Numbered from the stretch's first letter, positions 31,081 to 40,724 are shown. The stretch: 64,000 nucleotides of DNA from Betaproteobacteria bacterium (GCA_028866015.1 JAGWIW010000003.1:53608-117607), one strand, 5' to 3'. Numbers and translations are program-made. Notes: generated by a model not told the origin, from the letters alone.

Positions 31081-32145
31081 ATGAGCCATCTTTTCTCGCC
31101 GCTCACCCTGAGCGGCATGACCCTGTCCAACCGTGTCGTCATTTCCCCCATGTGCCAGTATTCTGCCCAGGATGGTGCCGCCACCGACTGGCATCTCATG
31201 CACCTGGGCAAGCTCGCCATTTCCGGCGCAGCCATGGTGATTGTGGAAGCCACGGCCGTCACCATGGAAGGGCGCATCACGCCCTACTGCCTGGCCCTCA
31301 CCAATGACGCCCAGGAAGCGGCCATGGCCCGCGTACTGCGATTCTGCCGCCAGCACAGTCAGGCCCGCATGGCCGTTCAGCTGGCCCATTCCGGCCGCAA
31401 GGGCTCGGCCCGGCGCCCCTGGGAGCCAGGCCCGGCGCTGACGGCAGCTGACGGCGGCTGGATTCCCGAAGCTCCTTCAGCCATACCCTACAGCGATCAG
31501 GGCGAGGCGCCCCATGCCATGACGGAGGCCGACCTGGAACGGGTGAAATCGGCTTTCGTAGCCGCCACGCGCCGTGCCCTTCGGCTGGGATTCGACGCCA
31601 TCGAAGTGCACGGGGCCCATGGCTACCTGCTGCACGAATTCCTCTCCCCGCTCACCAACCAGCGCACCGATGCCTATGGCGGCAGCCTGGAAAACCGCCT
31701 GCGCTATCCCCTGGAAGTGTTCCAGGCCATGCGTGCCGTCTGGCCTGACGACCGCCCCATGGGCGTGCGGCTGTCCGCCGTGGACTGGGCCGAGGGCGGC
31801 ATCACGCTGGACGACACCGTGTATTACGCCAGCGAATTCCGCAAAGCCGGTGCCGACTGGCTGGACGTATCCAGCGGCGGGCTTGTGTCCCACCAGAAAA
31901 TCACCGTGGGCCCAGGCTACCAGGTGCCCTTTTCAGAGCGCGTGCGGCGCGAAACGGGAGCGCCCACCATGGCGGTGGGCCTCATCACCGAAGCACAGCA
32001 GGCGGAAGACATCCTGGCCCGCGGCCAGGCCGATCTCATCGCCATTGCCCGCGCCGCCCTGCGCAACCCCCATTGGGCCTGGCATGCAGCCGACGCCCTG
32101 GGCGAGCGCATTGCCGTGGCTCCGCAGTACGAACGGGCCCGCTGA
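31081..32145 (+). CDS. NADH:flavin oxidoreductase, Old Yellow Enzyme family (XenA/YqjM-like)
   Basis: A 354-residue FMN enzyme reducing activated C=C bonds and similar electrophiles. SPMCQYSAQDG contains the Cys (residue 25) that tunes the flavin in the YqjM/XenA class; QLAHSGRKGS, HGAHGYLLHEFLSPLTNQRTDAYGGS (active-site His pair as HGAH, phosphate site) and RAALRNPHW complete the pattern. The class and length fit XenA-like thermophilic-type OYEs. It lies 81 bases after the flavoprotein and in the same direction. Confidence 0.93.
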   Translation: MSHLFSPLTLSGMTLSNRVVISPMCQYSAQDGAATDWHLMHLGKLAISGAAMVIVEATAVTMEGRITPYCLALTNDAQEAAMARVLRFCRQHSQARMAVQLAHSGRKGSARRPWEPGPALTAADGGWIPEAPSAIPYSDQGEAPHAMTEADLERVKSAFVAATRRALRLGFDAIEVHGAHGYLLHEFLSPLTNQRTDAYGGSLENRLRYPLEVFQAMRAVWPDDRPMGVRLSAVDWAEGGITLDDTVYYASEFRKAGADWLDVSSGGLVSHQKITVGPGYQVPFSERVRRETGAPTMAVGLITEAQQAEDILARGQADLIAIARAALRNPHWAWHAADALGERIAVAPQYERAR

Positions 32146-32238
32146 TCACGCTTCCTGATCTTTCCCGACACTTCCTTTCATTGGGAAGGTCGGGCCTTTT
32201 GTATTGTGGCCGCTTTGATCTTTTGCAAGCGACCACTC

Positions 32239-32904
32239 ATGAACAACGACACCCCCATCCGCGTTTTTGCCGCCACCACCAACCAGGTCATCATCTGGGG
32301 CCTCAAAGCCCTGCTCGAATCCTCGGCCCGCCCCATGGCCTGGGCCGGCAGCCATCCTTTCGACGGCGGCCTGCTGAGCGAAATCCAGCGCCGCAAACCC
32401 GACATCGTGGTGGCCGACAGCACGCTGGCATCGATGCAGCCCGAAGTGCCGGTGCACCTGGCTGAACGCAACATCGGCCTGCTCATCCTGAGCCAGACGC
32501 CCGACCTGGTGGAACAGGAACACCTCTTGCGCGTAGGGGCACGCGGCATCGTCCATGCCGGAGAGCCTGTGGGCACACTGCTGGGCGCCATCGAACAGGT
32601 GGCGCAAACGCGCTTCTGGCTGCCGCGCGAACTGTCCGACCGCATGCTGTCGAAAGCCATCGGCGGCCCGCTGGCCCCGAAGATCTCACTCGAAGAATCA
32701 CGCATCAAGCAGCTCACCCACCGCGAACGGGACATCATCGCGACCCTGGCGCGACACCCGGAAGCCAAGGCGTTCACCCTGGGAACCATGCTCGAAATCA
32801 GCGAGTGCACCGTGCGCAATCACCTTTCGATGATTTACCGCAAGCTGGAAGTCCGCGGGCGAGCCGCCCTGGTCATGTTCGCCAACCGCCACCACCTGGC
32901 CTGA
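32239..32904 (+). CDS. LuxR/NarL-type regulator with degenerate receiver domain
   Basis: A 221-residue protein: receiver-like domain (about 1-120) and C-terminal LuxR helix-turn-helix (LTHRERDIIATLARH..., ISECTVRNHLSMIYRKLEV). In the receiver the acidic pair is missing (RVFAATTN replaces RV-IADDH), and the Lys switch is replaced (ARGIVHAGEP), while Asp60 (DIVVADST) is kept. It therefore probably does not respond to ordinary phosphorylation. No sensor kinase is adjacent. It sits two genes upstream of flp in the same direction and could regulate the pilus operon; that is inference from position. Confidence 0.82.
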   Translation: MNNDTPIRVFAATTNQVIIWGLKALLESSARPMAWAGSHPFDGGLLSEIQRRKPDIVVADSTLASMQPEVPVHLAERNIGLLILSQTPDLVEQEHLLRVGARGIVHAGEPVGTLLGAIEQVAQTRFWLPRELSDRMLSKAIGGPLAPKISLEESRIKQLTHRERDIIATLARHPEAKAFTLGTMLEISECTVRNHLSMIYRKLEVRGRAALVMFANRHHLA

Positions 32905-32905
32905 C

Positions 32906-33505
32906 ATGCGGGAATGGGCCTGGCGCCTCGGGGCGTCTGGCTTGCTGGCCCGGTTCTGGGCCGACGTTTTTTACCTCTGGAAGCTGAATCCGGAAAACCC
33001 GACCCTGCTGGCCCTGCTGGCATCGGAAACGCTCACCATCGTGCTGCTGTTTGGAAGCACCAAGCCAGCCTCGCGCGACCTGCATCCGCTGGCAGTGGCG
33101 GCCAGCTTGGGTGCCACTTTCCATTTCCTTGCCCTGGACCTGGGCTCATCGCACCACCTGCTGCCTGAAGCAGGCTGCGCCGTGCTGATGCTGACGGGAC
33201 TGCTGTGGCAGGTGTACGCCAAGCTTTCACTCGGGCGCGCCTTTGACCTCCTCCCGGCCAGGCGCGGCACGGTGGCGCACGGAGCCTACCGTCTGGTCCG
33301 ACACCCCATCTACCTGGGCTACCTCATAACCCATTGCGGCTTTCTGGCATCGCACGCGACCCTGCGCAATGGCGCTGTCTATGTTGGCCTGTACCTGCTG
33401 CAGGTCATCCGCATCCGGCGCGAAGAGCAGTGTCTGGCCGCCGATCCGGCTTACGCGCGCTACTGCAACCGGGTGCGCTGGCGCTTGTTGCCCGGGCTGT
33501 ACTGA
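32906..33505 (+). CDS. Isoprenylcysteine carboxyl methyltransferase-family membrane protein
   Basis: A 199-residue polytopic protein with about four or five helices and the family signature HGAYRLVRHPIYLGYLITHCGF near residue 130 (Arg-His-Pro SAM-binding core), ending EEQCLAADPAYARYCNRVRWRLLPGLY. Bacterial members methylate small molecules or lipids; the substrate is unknown. It begins one base after the regulator stop, so the two are co-transcribed, and it lies 149 bases upstream of flp. Confidence 0.82.
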   Translation: MREWAWRLGASGLLARFWADVFYLWKLNPENPTLLALLASETLTIVLLFGSTKPASRDLHPLAVAASLGATFHFLALDLGSSHHLLPEAGCAVLMLTGLLWQVYAKLSLGRAFDLLPARRGTVAHGAYRLVRHPIYLGYLITHCGFLASHATLRNGAVYVGLYLLQVIRIRREEQCLAADPAYARYCNRVRWRLLPGLY

Positions 33506-33654
33506 AACACGACCGGACAATCATCACACGCAAGTCCATGTGCATCGGCCCCTGATCGCAGTGGGGTTCGTGCCTGTCGGCCGCGCGGGCTGGCGGGCTA
33601 TCGTGACCGGACTGCATGCGCTGCGCCATGCCTTCCCCATCCAAGGAGCTTTCC

Positions 33655-33837
33655 ATGAAAACCTTTGCAGCCGCAATCCAGCGTTTCCTGACCCGTGAGG
33701 ACGGCGTCACCGCCATCGAATATGGCCTCATTGCAGCCCTCATCGGCCTCGCCATCATCGGCGGCATCACCTCGCTGGGCGTCAACCTGGAAACCAAGTT
33801 CAACACCATTGCCTCCTCGGTGGGCAGCGCAGGCTGA
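33655..33837 (+). CDS. flp: Flp family type IVb pilin
   Basis: A 60-residue prepilin of the tad pilus. The leader is cut after Gly17 (FLTREDG|VTAIEYGLIAALIG), giving a mature protein with Glu5-Tyr6, the Flp signature, and a hydrophobic assembly helix. Length is typical. The ATG at 33655 follows AAGGAG by seven bases. It is the first gene of the tad operon. Confidence 0.95.
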   Translation: MKTFAAAIQRFLTREDGVTAIEYGLIAALIGLAIIGGITSLGVNLETKFNTIASSVGSAG

Positions 33838-33842
33838 CTCCC

Positions 33843-34025
33843 ATGATCTGGCTTGAGAGCCTGGTGCTCTACCTCATCGCCATGATGATCCAGACCGACC
33901 TGCGTCCGCGCCATGTGCCCGGCCCCCAGTTGCTTTCAGGGTTTCTGTGGAGTACCGCCTGGGCCTGGCACCATGCAGCCGCCAGCTTGCACGGCCTGCC
34001 TTCCCTGTCATGGCTGCCTGCATGA
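33843..34025 (+). pseudogene. Truncated TadV/CpaA-type prepilin peptidase (60 codons)
   Basis: A 60-residue frame between flp and rcpC, the usual place of tadV. It starts with a hydrophobic helix and contains IQTDLRPRHVP, matching the first catalytic-Asp motif of A24 prepilin peptidases (D-L-R-x-R-x-I/V-P). The rest of the enzyme, including the second GxGD motif, is absent. Its stop overlaps the rcpC start by ATGA, so it is still translated in step with the operon. An alternative is a true small membrane protein unrelated to TadV. Confidence 0.5.
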
Positions 34026-34801
34026 ATCTGCGCCACCGTCCGCTGTGGATTGCCTTTGCCATGCTGGTCTCGCTCGGCGTCGCGGCCCTTTCGGCGCGCT
34101 GGCTGATGCGAGCCATGCGCGTGAAACCGGTTCCGGTGGCTGTGGCCCGCCATGCCCTGGCCCAGGGCTCGCGGCTCACGGCCAGCGCCGTCAGTGTGCG
34201 CGACTGGCCGGGCCATCTGCTGCCGCCCGGCACTCCCGTCAACCCGGAACGGCTCGAGGGGCGCGTGGTACGCGCTCCCATTGCCGAAGGCCTGCCGATC
34301 CTGGAAGAGGCCCTGGCTCCGGAAGGAAGCCGGGGCGGATTGTCCGCCGTCATCGCCAGCGGTCATCGCGCCCTGACCGTGCGCGTCAACGAGGTGGTGG
34401 GCGTGGCAGGTTTCGCGCTCCCCGGAAATTTTGTGGATGTGCTCGTCAACAGCCCGGCAGACGGCGCATCCCGAAGCTCCCGTGGCAGCATTTCCAAGAT
34501 CGTGCTGCAGCACGTGCCGGTGCTGGCGGTGGCGCAGGATTCCAATCCTGACGAATCCCGGCCGCACGTGGTGAACGCGGTAACGCTGGAAGTGACGCCG
34601 CAGGAAGCCGAGCAGCTCGACCTGGCTCGCAACATCGGCACCTTGTCCCTGGTGCTGCGCAACCAGGTGGACCTGAAAACGGCCTCTACGCCGGGCGCCA
34701 CCCGCCAGGGCCTGCTGGGGCGTTACCGCGCGGCTTCCTCCGATCCATTCCAGCCCGCTGCGGAAATCATTCGCGGCAGCGAACGGAGCCTTTTGCGATG
34801 A
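34022..34801 (+). CDS. cpaB: Flp pilus assembly protein CpaB/RcpC
   Basis: A 259-residue protein with an N-terminal membrane helix and periplasmic SAF/beta-clip region: VPVAVARHALAQGSRLTASAVSVRDWP is the RcpC/CpaB signature, followed by GLPILEEALAP and TVRVNEVVGVAGFALPGNFVDVLV. RcpC works with the secretin in pilus export. The start MNLRHRPLWIAF at 34022 overlaps the preceding short frame by ATGA; the stop overlaps the secretin start in the same way. Confidence 0.92.
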   Translation: MNLRHRPLWIAFAMLVSLGVAALSARWLMRAMRVKPVPVAVARHALAQGSRLTASAVSVRDWPGHLLPPGTPVNPERLEGRVVRAPIAEGLPILEEALAPEGSRGGLSAVIASGHRALTVRVNEVVGVAGFALPGNFVDVLVNSPADGASRSSRGSISKIVLQHVPVLAVAQDSNPDESRPHVVNAVTLEVTPQEAEQLDLARNIGTLSLVLRNQVDLKTASTPGATRQGLLGRYRAASSDPFQPAAEIIRGSERSLLR

Positions 34802-36210
34802 GGCGATGGCTTGCGGCCCTGCTGTCCCTGTGCGTTCTGCAGTCCGCCCAGGCACGGGCACCCGAGGAACATCCCTTCACGCTGACTGCTGGCAAATCCG
34901 TTGTAATTCCCATGGAGCGCCGCGTGGTGCGGCTTTCAGTGGGGGCTCCCCAGGTGGCCGACGTGATTCTGCTGGGACGGCGCGAACTCTACCTGGTGGG
35001 CAAGGCCGCCGGCAGCACCAATGTGCTGCTTTGGCTCGACAACGGCACCGTGCGCATTTTCAACCTGGAGGTCGAACGCGATGTGTCCCCCCTGGCAGCA
35101 CGCCTGCACCGACTGCTGCCGGGCGAACCGCACATCGAGGTTTCCTCGAGTGGAGAATCCATCGTGCTGTCCGGCACGGTGTCGGACGTGATCCGTGCCG
35201 AACAGGCGGTCGCGGTTGCCCAGGGATTCCTGACGCGCCAGACGGGGCCAAATCCCGGAACGGGAAAAGCACCGGCTGCCCTGCCCGCCATTCCGGCAGC
35301 GGCGGCCCCCGCCGCCCCGACGCCAGGTCCGTCCCAGTCAGGCACGCACGTGCCGGGAGTGAGCGTGGCAGCAGCGTTGGGGGTGCCCCACATCATCAAT
35401 CTGCTGACCGTGGTGGCTCCCCGCCAGATCATGGTGGAAGTGAAGGTGGCCGAAGTGTCCCGCCTGCTGATGGAACAGCTGGGCAGTGCCGTGCAGTACC
35501 AGAAGCTGGGTAACAACTGGTCGGCGGGCGTGCTGTCCAATCTCCTCACCCAGGGCCCGGCCGCCATTTCCTTCAACCACGCACTGAGCGTGGCACTCGA
35601 CGGCCAGCACAGCGACGGTCTGGTCAAGATCCTGGCCGAACCCACCGTGATGGCCCTGAGCGGGCAGGAGGCCCATTTTCTGGCGGGCGGCAAGGTGTTC
35701 ATCCCCACCAGCACGCCCAACGGCATGGGCGGCAGCATGGTCACGCTGACGGAGCAGGAATACGGCGTCTCCCTGCATTTCCTGCCCAAGGTGCTGGAAG
35801 GGGACCAGATCTGGCTCACGGTCTCGCCCGAAGTATCCGAACTCAACCCCCAGGGCATCACGGTGGGCAGCGGGTCGGGGCTTGCCCCCACCATCCTGCC
35901 CACCTTCACCACCCGGCGCGCCAGCACCACGGTTCAACTGCGGGACGGCGAACATTTTGTCATCGGGGGCCTGGTGCGCAACAACGTCACCGCCAGCGTC
36001 AACGCCGTGCCTTTCCTGGGCGAGATTCCCCTGCTGGGCGCGCTGTTCCGGAGCCCTGATTTCCAGAGCGACAAGACCGAACTGGTGTTTGTGGTCACCC
36101 CCCATCTCATGAAACCGTCCGGGGCCGCGCCGGCATTGCCCACGGACAGCTATCACGAACCAGGCCCAGCGGAGCGCCTGATAGGCGGCCGCCTGGAGGG
36201 GCAGCCATGA
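34798..36210 (+). CDS. rcpA: Tad pilus secretin RcpA/CpaC
   Basis: A 470-residue outer-membrane secretin with signal peptide (about 1-20, ending QARA). N-terminal domains include GKSVVIPMERRVVRLSVGAPQVADV and a BON-like repeat (LHRLLPGEPHIEVSSSGE...); an Ala/Pro linker (about 160-185) precedes the secretin core (VVAPRQIMVEVKVAEVSRLL, EFFLAGGKVFIP-like AHFLAGGKVFIPTS, and VPFLGEIPLLGALFRS near the C-terminus). Starts in ATGA overlap with rcpC. Confidence 0.93.
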   Translation: MRRWLAALLSLCVLQSAQARAPEEHPFTLTAGKSVVIPMERRVVRLSVGAPQVADVILLGRRELYLVGKAAGSTNVLLWLDNGTVRIFNLEVERDVSPLAARLHRLLPGEPHIEVSSSGESIVLSGTVSDVIRAEQAVAVAQGFLTRQTGPNPGTGKAPAALPAIPAAAAPAAPTPGPSQSGTHVPGVSVAAALGVPHIINLLTVVAPRQIMVEVKVAEVSRLLMEQLGSAVQYQKLGNNWSAGVLSNLLTQGPAAISFNHALSVALDGQHSDGLVKILAEPTVMALSGQEAHFLAGGKVFIPTSTPNGMGGSMVTLTEQEYGVSLHFLPKVLEGDQIWLTVSPEVSELNPQGITVGSGSGLAPTILPTFTTRRASTTVQLRDGEHFVIGGLVRNNVTASVNAVPFLGEIPLLGALFRSPDFQSDKTELVFVVTPHLMKPSGAAPALPTDSYHEPGPAERLIGGRLEGQP

Positions 36211-36794
36211 ATTCCCAATCGGGCAGCATCACACTGGTCTTTGCCAGCGTACTGGCTGTACTCCTCGGTTTTCTGGCGCTGGCGATCGATCTCTCCCGGC
36301 TGTACCTGGCCCGCAGCACCTTGCAGGGCGCGGCGGACGCCGCCGCGCTCGCCGGCGCGCGCGAACTTGACGGTACTGTTGCCGGTTCCGTCAATGCCGT
36401 TTTCGTGGCCCAGCAGGTACTGCAGCGCTATCGCCTGACACTGGAAAACAACACTGCGCCGGACCCCGCCCTCGCCACGTTCCGGCTGGGCCCCTGCCCC
36501 AATCCGGACAGCGGGTCCAGCGCACTGGCCGGCAGTCTCGTCAGCGCGCCCCACTGGAGTGGGCAAAGCCCTTCCTGCACCTTCGTGGGTGCCACGGCAA
36601 ATGCCGCCACCACCGGCGTCACGGACGGCACGGGACTGCGTTTTCTGGAAGTGGACAGCGGAACCCAAGCCGGCCTCACCCCATACTTTGCCCAGGTGCT
36701 GGCATTGCTGGGCGCAGCCCCTGCTGTGCTCACGCCCTATGGTTATGCCGTGGGGGGAAAGGTTTCGTCCACAGGCACGCTCCTTTACCGATGA
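36207..36794 (+). CDS. TadG-like pilus assembly protein
   Basis: A 195-residue protein with one N-terminal membrane helix and the Tad_G motif GSITLVFASVLAVLLGFLALAIDLSRLYLARSTLQGAADAAALAGARELD, placed as in TadG/TadE-family pseudopilins; it lacks the long von Willebrand A domain of classical TadG. Overlaps the secretin and the next gene by ATGA. Confidence 0.82.
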   Translation: MNSQSGSITLVFASVLAVLLGFLALAIDLSRLYLARSTLQGAADAAALAGARELDGTVAGSVNAVFVAQQVLQRYRLTLENNTAPDPALATFRLGPCPNPDSGSSALAGSLVSAPHWSGQSPSCTFVGATANAATTGVTDGTGLRFLEVDSGTQAGLTPYFAQVLALLGAAPAVLTPYGYAVGGKVSSTGTLLYR

Positions 36795-37333
36795 CCCTGC
36801 CCCGCCCAGCACCCATGCCTCATCACGCCTCGGGGAAGCGGCAGGATCGGGGCACGGCCACGGTCGAGCTGGCACTCATCCTGCCCGTGCTTGCCACGCT
36901 CGCCGCATTCGCATTCCAGTTTGGCCAGATCTATCGCCTGCAGAATGCGCTGCAACGGACAGCACTGTCGGGCGCGCGCGCCATGAGCCTGTCACCTCCC
37001 GCGCAATTCGGGTCGCAGCTGGCAGGCATCACCGCCCAGATGCTGCAGGACCTGCAGGCAGCCGGCATCAGCGGAATCTCCGCAGGAAACATCCAGCTGC
37101 AATGTCTGGACGTCACCCTGAGTGCTTTCGCCACGGCGCCCGCCTACTGTCTGCCCGGCGCTTCTGCGCCCGCTGACAGTTCGCTCGGTTTCGTGCAGGC
37201 GGTGGTGACGCTGCCGCAAACCTCGGGACTTGCCTTCCCGTTCTTTTTTCCGTCCGGCAACGGCACCGGAAAAACCTTTACCGGGCCGTCAACCCTCATG
37301 GCAAGCGCCATCTACCGCTATGCGCCTCAATGA
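36791..37333 (+). CDS. TadE/TadF-like pseudopilin
   Basis: A 180-residue protein with a TadE signature: RGTATVELALILPVLATLAAFAFQFGQIYRLQNALQRTALSGAR, where Glu after the cleavage region is Flp-like. These minor pseudopilins are processed by the same peptidase as Flp. Overlaps both neighbours. Confidence 0.85.
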   Translation: MTLPRPAPMPHHASGKRQDRGTATVELALILPVLATLAAFAFQFGQIYRLQNALQRTALSGARAMSLSPPAQFGSQLAGITAQMLQDLQAAGISGISAGNIQLQCLDVTLSAFATAPAYCLPGASAPADSSLGFVQAVVTLPQTSGLAFPFFFPSGNGTGKTFTGPSTLMASAIYRYAPQ

Positions 37334-37865
37334 CCCGGCACAGGAAGGCGCGGCGACTGTGGAATTTGCCCTGACCGGCACCGTGCTGCTGATGCTGGTA
37401 TTTGGCACCCTGGAACTGGGCCGGATATTCCTGGCCTGGAACTCCGCCCTGGAAGTCACGCGTCGCGCCGCCCGTGACGCTGCCGTGATGGGTTTTTATG
37501 CACTGCCCTACGCCCGCAACGATGCGGTCCTGCAACCGGAAGCGTCCGGTGACAGCGCTGCGTTCCCGGCGCTGGGGGAAATCACGGCTGCTACCGTTTC
37601 CATCCGCTTCATGAGCGGTCCTTACGGCGCCCTCATGCCGGCTGGCGCGCTGCCTGCCAGCGCAGCCCAAAACCTGTGGAACTGCTCCCAGGGGCTTTCC
37701 CCCTGCATCACGGCCGTCCAGGCGACCCTGTGCCAGCCCGGCAGCGATCCCTGCCAACCTCTGCGCTACCTGCCGGTTGGCATCCCGGGGTTGCCGCTGA
37801 CCCTGTTCCTTCCCCTCTCGCCTGCCACCGTGCCGCTCGAGGGCGCCGGCGCGGCTTCGGGTTAA
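37320..37865 (+). CDS. TadE family pseudopilin
   Basis: A 181-residue protein with EGAATVEFALTGTVLLMLVFGTLELGRIFLAWN, a second TadE-type leader and helix followed by a Cys-containing globular part. The ATG at 37320 is chosen because it directly precedes the leader and overlaps the previous stop by 14 bases; upstream extension would read through that gene in another frame. Confidence 0.85.
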   Translation: MRLNDPAQEGAATVEFALTGTVLLMLVFGTLELGRIFLAWNSALEVTRRAARDAAVMGFYALPYARNDAVLQPEASGDSAAFPALGEITAATVSIRFMSGPYGALMPAGALPASAAQNLWNCSQGLSPCITAVQATLCQPGSDPCQPLRYLPVGIPGLPLTLFLPLSPATVPLEGAGAASG

Positions 37866-37870
37866 GTGGC

Positions 37871-38689
37871 ATGATTGCCCACGCCTCCTCCCATGGCCGC
37901 GTATTTGCCCTGCTGAGCTGCAAGGGCGGCGTGGGAACCACCCAGCTCACGGTTCAGCTGGGGCGCCTGCTGGCCCAGCGCTGGCAGCTCAACGTGCTGA
38001 TCGTGGACTGGGTGCATCCGTTCGGCGATGCGGCACTGCTGCTTTCCACCGAAGATCCCCACACCCATCTGGGAGACCTGCTGCGCCAGCCCGAACGGCT
38101 GGATGCTGCGCTGCTGGATTCGGCACTGCTGCGACCGCAACCCCGGCTTGCCGTACTGGCGGCCGCAGAAAAGGCAAATCTGCAGCCCCTCCTGCAACAC
38201 CAGGCCGTGCAACGCCTGATCACCCTGGCGCGCGAACGCTTCGACTGCATCCTGTGCGACTGCGGCCGCCAGTTCGATCCGCTCCTGATGGCGCTGCTGC
38301 AGGATGCAGATCGCGTCATGCCGGTGTTCCAGCCCACGCTGGCCATGATCCGCGACGCTCGCCGCCTGCTGGTCGCGTTGCTGGAAGCCGGGATCGGCCC
38401 CGATCGCGTGCTGCCCGTCCTCAACCGCATGGAAACCCGCCACCAACCTCTGCTGGACCTGCTGGAACAGGTGCTGGGCACACGCCTGCAGCACCGCCTG
38501 CCGGAACATCCGGATTTCGCGGTGCCGCTGCACCAGACACGGGATCACTCCTGGCAGCACGGCATGGTCAGGCTGGCCGCCACGCTGGCGCGGAAACCGG
38601 AGCCCCAGGATGACCCGAGCGGCATCCTGCAGCGCTGGTGGCGCAAGCAATGGCGCTGGAATCCGCAACCACCCGAGAAGCTCCCATGA
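37871..38689 (+). CDS. cpaE: TadZ/CpaE-like MinD-family ATPase
   Basis: A 272-residue ParA/MinD-type ATPase that positions the pilus machine. The deviant Walker A SCKGGVGTTQLTVQLG begins near residue 17; LIVDWVHPFGDAALLL and FDCILCDCGRQFDPLLM follow. The receiver-like N-terminal domain (about 100-150 residues) of typical TadZ/CpaE is missing, so this is the short form. It starts five bases after the TadE stop and overlaps tadA by ATGA. Confidence 0.85.
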   Translation: MIAHASSHGRVFALLSCKGGVGTTQLTVQLGRLLAQRWQLNVLIVDWVHPFGDAALLLSTEDPHTHLGDLLRQPERLDAALLDSALLRPQPRLAVLAAAEKANLQPLLQHQAVQRLITLARERFDCILCDCGRQFDPLLMALLQDADRVMPVFQPTLAMIRDARRLLVALLEAGIGPDRVLPVLNRMETRHQPLLDLLEQVLGTRLQHRLPEHPDFAVPLHQTRDHSWQHGMVRLAATLARKPEPQDDPSGILQRWWRKQWRWNPQPPEKLP

Positions 38690-39939
38690 CAACCCTGCCA
38701 GCCCTCCGCTTCAAAATCCACCATCAGCTGCTCGATCAGTACGATCTGGCCCGCTTGCAACGCATGACTCCCGAAAGGCAACGCGCGGAAGTGAAATCGT
38801 GGGTGGAATCCCGCCTCGCTTCGGAACGCGCGGCCATCAATGCGGCGGAACACCGCCAGCTGGTGGAAGACATCCAGCACGAAATGCTGGGGCTGGGCCC
38901 GCTGGAACCCCTGCTGCAGGACCCAGCCATTTCAGACATTCTGGTCAACGGTCCGGACCAGATCTACGTGGAACGCAGCGGCTGTCTGAGTCTGGACAAC
39001 AGGAGGTTCGAGGATGCCGACCACCTCACCCGCACCATCGAACGGATTGTCTCCCGCGTGGGTCGTCGCATCGACGAATCAAGCCCGATGGTGGACGCGC
39101 GACTGGCCGACGGCTCGCGCGTGAATGTCATCATTCCGCCGCTGGCCCTGGATGGACCGATGCTGTCCATCCGTCGCTTCGGCGCCATCCCGCTGACCCT
39201 GGACCGCCTCATCCAGGCAGGAAGCCTGACGGAGGAGATGGCCGGGCGGCTGCAGCATTACGTGCAGGCACGACTCAACATTCTCATTTCAGGTGGAACG
39301 GGCAGCGGAAAAACCACCCTGCTCAATGTGCTGTCCGGGTTCGTCAGCCCCTTGGAACGCCTCATCACCATCGAAGATGCCGCGGAACTGCGCCTGCGAC
39401 AGGCGCACGTGGTACGGCTGGAAACGCGTCCGGCCAACCTGGAAGGCCAGGGCGAAATCACGGCGCGCCAGCTGGTGCGCAACGCCTTGCGCATGCGCCC
39501 TGACCGGCTCATTGTGGGGGAAGTGCGCGGCGCAGAAGCGGTGGACATGCTGCAGGCCATGAATACCGGACATGACGGTTCTCTCACCACGTTGCACGCC
39601 AACTCCCCGGGCGACGCCCTGGTCCGCCTGGAAAACATGGTTGCACTGGGCCATGGAGGCCTGTCGGAAACCAACATCCGTGCCCAGATCAGCAGTGCCC
39701 TGCACGTGATCGTGCAAACAGCCAGGCTTCCGGATGGCAGCCGCAAGATCACGGCCATTGCCGAACTGTGCGGACGACACGGGCGCGAATTCAGGATCCG
39801 TCCACAATTCCGTTTTGTCGCACAGGGATACGATGCCGACGGAATGATCGAAGGGACTTTCCGGGCCGCGAGCGAAGCATCCCTGTTTGCATCGCGCCTT
39901 CCGGGCGCTGCCCCCGTCCTGGAAGGGGTGCTCGCATGA
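38686..39939 (+). CDS. tadA: Tad secretion ATPase TadA/CpaF
   Basis: A 417-residue hexameric ATPase powering Flp pilus assembly. Walker A GGTGSGKT at 203-210, the Asp box ([11 protein letters not shown]), the His box and Walker B ([36 protein letters not shown]) are intact. The ATG at 38686 overlaps the cpaE stop by ATGA. Confidence 0.96.
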   Translation: MTTLPALRFKIHHQLLDQYDLARLQRMTPERQRAEVKSWVESRLASERAAINAAEHRQLVEDIQHEMLGLGPLEPLLQDPAISDILVNGPDQIYVERSGCLSLDNRRFEDADHLTRTIERIVSRVGRRIDESSPMVDARLADGSRVNVIIPPLALDGPMLSIRRFGAIPLTLDRLIQAGSLTEEMAGRLQHYVQARLNILISGGTGSGKTTLLNVLSGFVSPLERLITIEDAAELRLRQAHVVRLETRPANLEGQGEITARQLVRNALRMRPDRLIVGEVRGAEAVDMLQAMNTGHDGSLTTLHANSPGDALVRLENMVALGHGGLSETNIRAQISSALHVIVQTARLPDGSRKITAIAELCGRHGREFRIRPQFRFVAQGYDADGMIEGTFRAASEASLFASRLPGAAPVLEGVLA

Positions 39940-40724
39940 ACGGCGCCCTTGCCGCATTCATGCTGGCGCTGTTCGTGCTGTCCCTGCTTCTGCTGGAGCT
40001 GGCGCGCGAGGTATGGGACCGGCAGTTCGGCAGGCAGCGTCAGCTGAAGGCCCGAGTATCGCGCTGGGTGGAGGAACCCGTGCCGCTGGCCCCGCCGCCT
40101 CCGCCCTTGCGTGCCCCTGCCCAGCCTCATCGCTGGGCCAATCGGCTGCGCCCCGTGCGCCATTGGCTGCAGCGGAAAAGGCTGCGTCGCATTGAAACCC
40201 AGCTGCCGGAAGCCATCGAATTCATGAGCCGGGCCTTGCGGGCAGGCCATGACCTCACCCATGCCGTGCAAATGGCAGCCGATGCATTGCCGGAACCGCT
40301 GGCACAGGAACTGCGACTGACCGCGGAAGAAATCGGTTTCGGCGCAGGATTGGCGCTGGCCCTGCAACACCTGGGATCACGGGTTCCCTTGCCGGACCTG
40401 CAAACCTTCATCGTGGCCACCACCCTGCACCGGGAAACCGGTGGTGACATCACGCGCGTATTTGACCGGTTGGCTGACCTCATGCGGGAACGGACAGGGC
40501 TGCGTGCCAGGATTCGCGTGCTGTCCGCCGAAGGCCGGCTGTCAGCCTGGATTCTCAGCATCCTCCCGCTCCTGTGTGCCGTGCTTGCCCAATGGCTGCA
40601 TCCGGGATTGCTCGACCTGCTGATGCAGGACCCCGTGGGGCGCCAGGTGGCTATCGGGGCCCTGGGATCCTGGCTGCTCGGGATTTTTCTCATGGCCCGC
40701 ATCACGGATCTGGACCCGGCATGA
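39936..40724 (+). CDS. tadB: Flp pilus inner-membrane platform protein TadB
   Basis: A 262-residue membrane protein with a GspF/TadC-type domain: [73 protein letters not shown] and two C-terminal helices. The start at 39936 overlaps the tadA stop by ATGA and gives an N-terminal membrane helix. Confidence 0.92.
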   Translation: MNGALAAFMLALFVLSLLLLELAREVWDRQFGRQRQLKARVSRWVEEPVPLAPPPPPLRAPAQPHRWANRLRPVRHWLQRKRLRRIETQLPEAIEFMSRALRAGHDLTHAVQMAADALPEPLAQELRLTAEEIGFGAGLALALQHLGSRVPLPDLQTFIVATTLHRETGGDITRVFDRLADLMRERTGLRARIRVLSAEGRLSAWILSILPLLCAVLAQWLHPGLLDLLMQDPVGRQVAIGALGSWLLGIFLMARITDLDPA

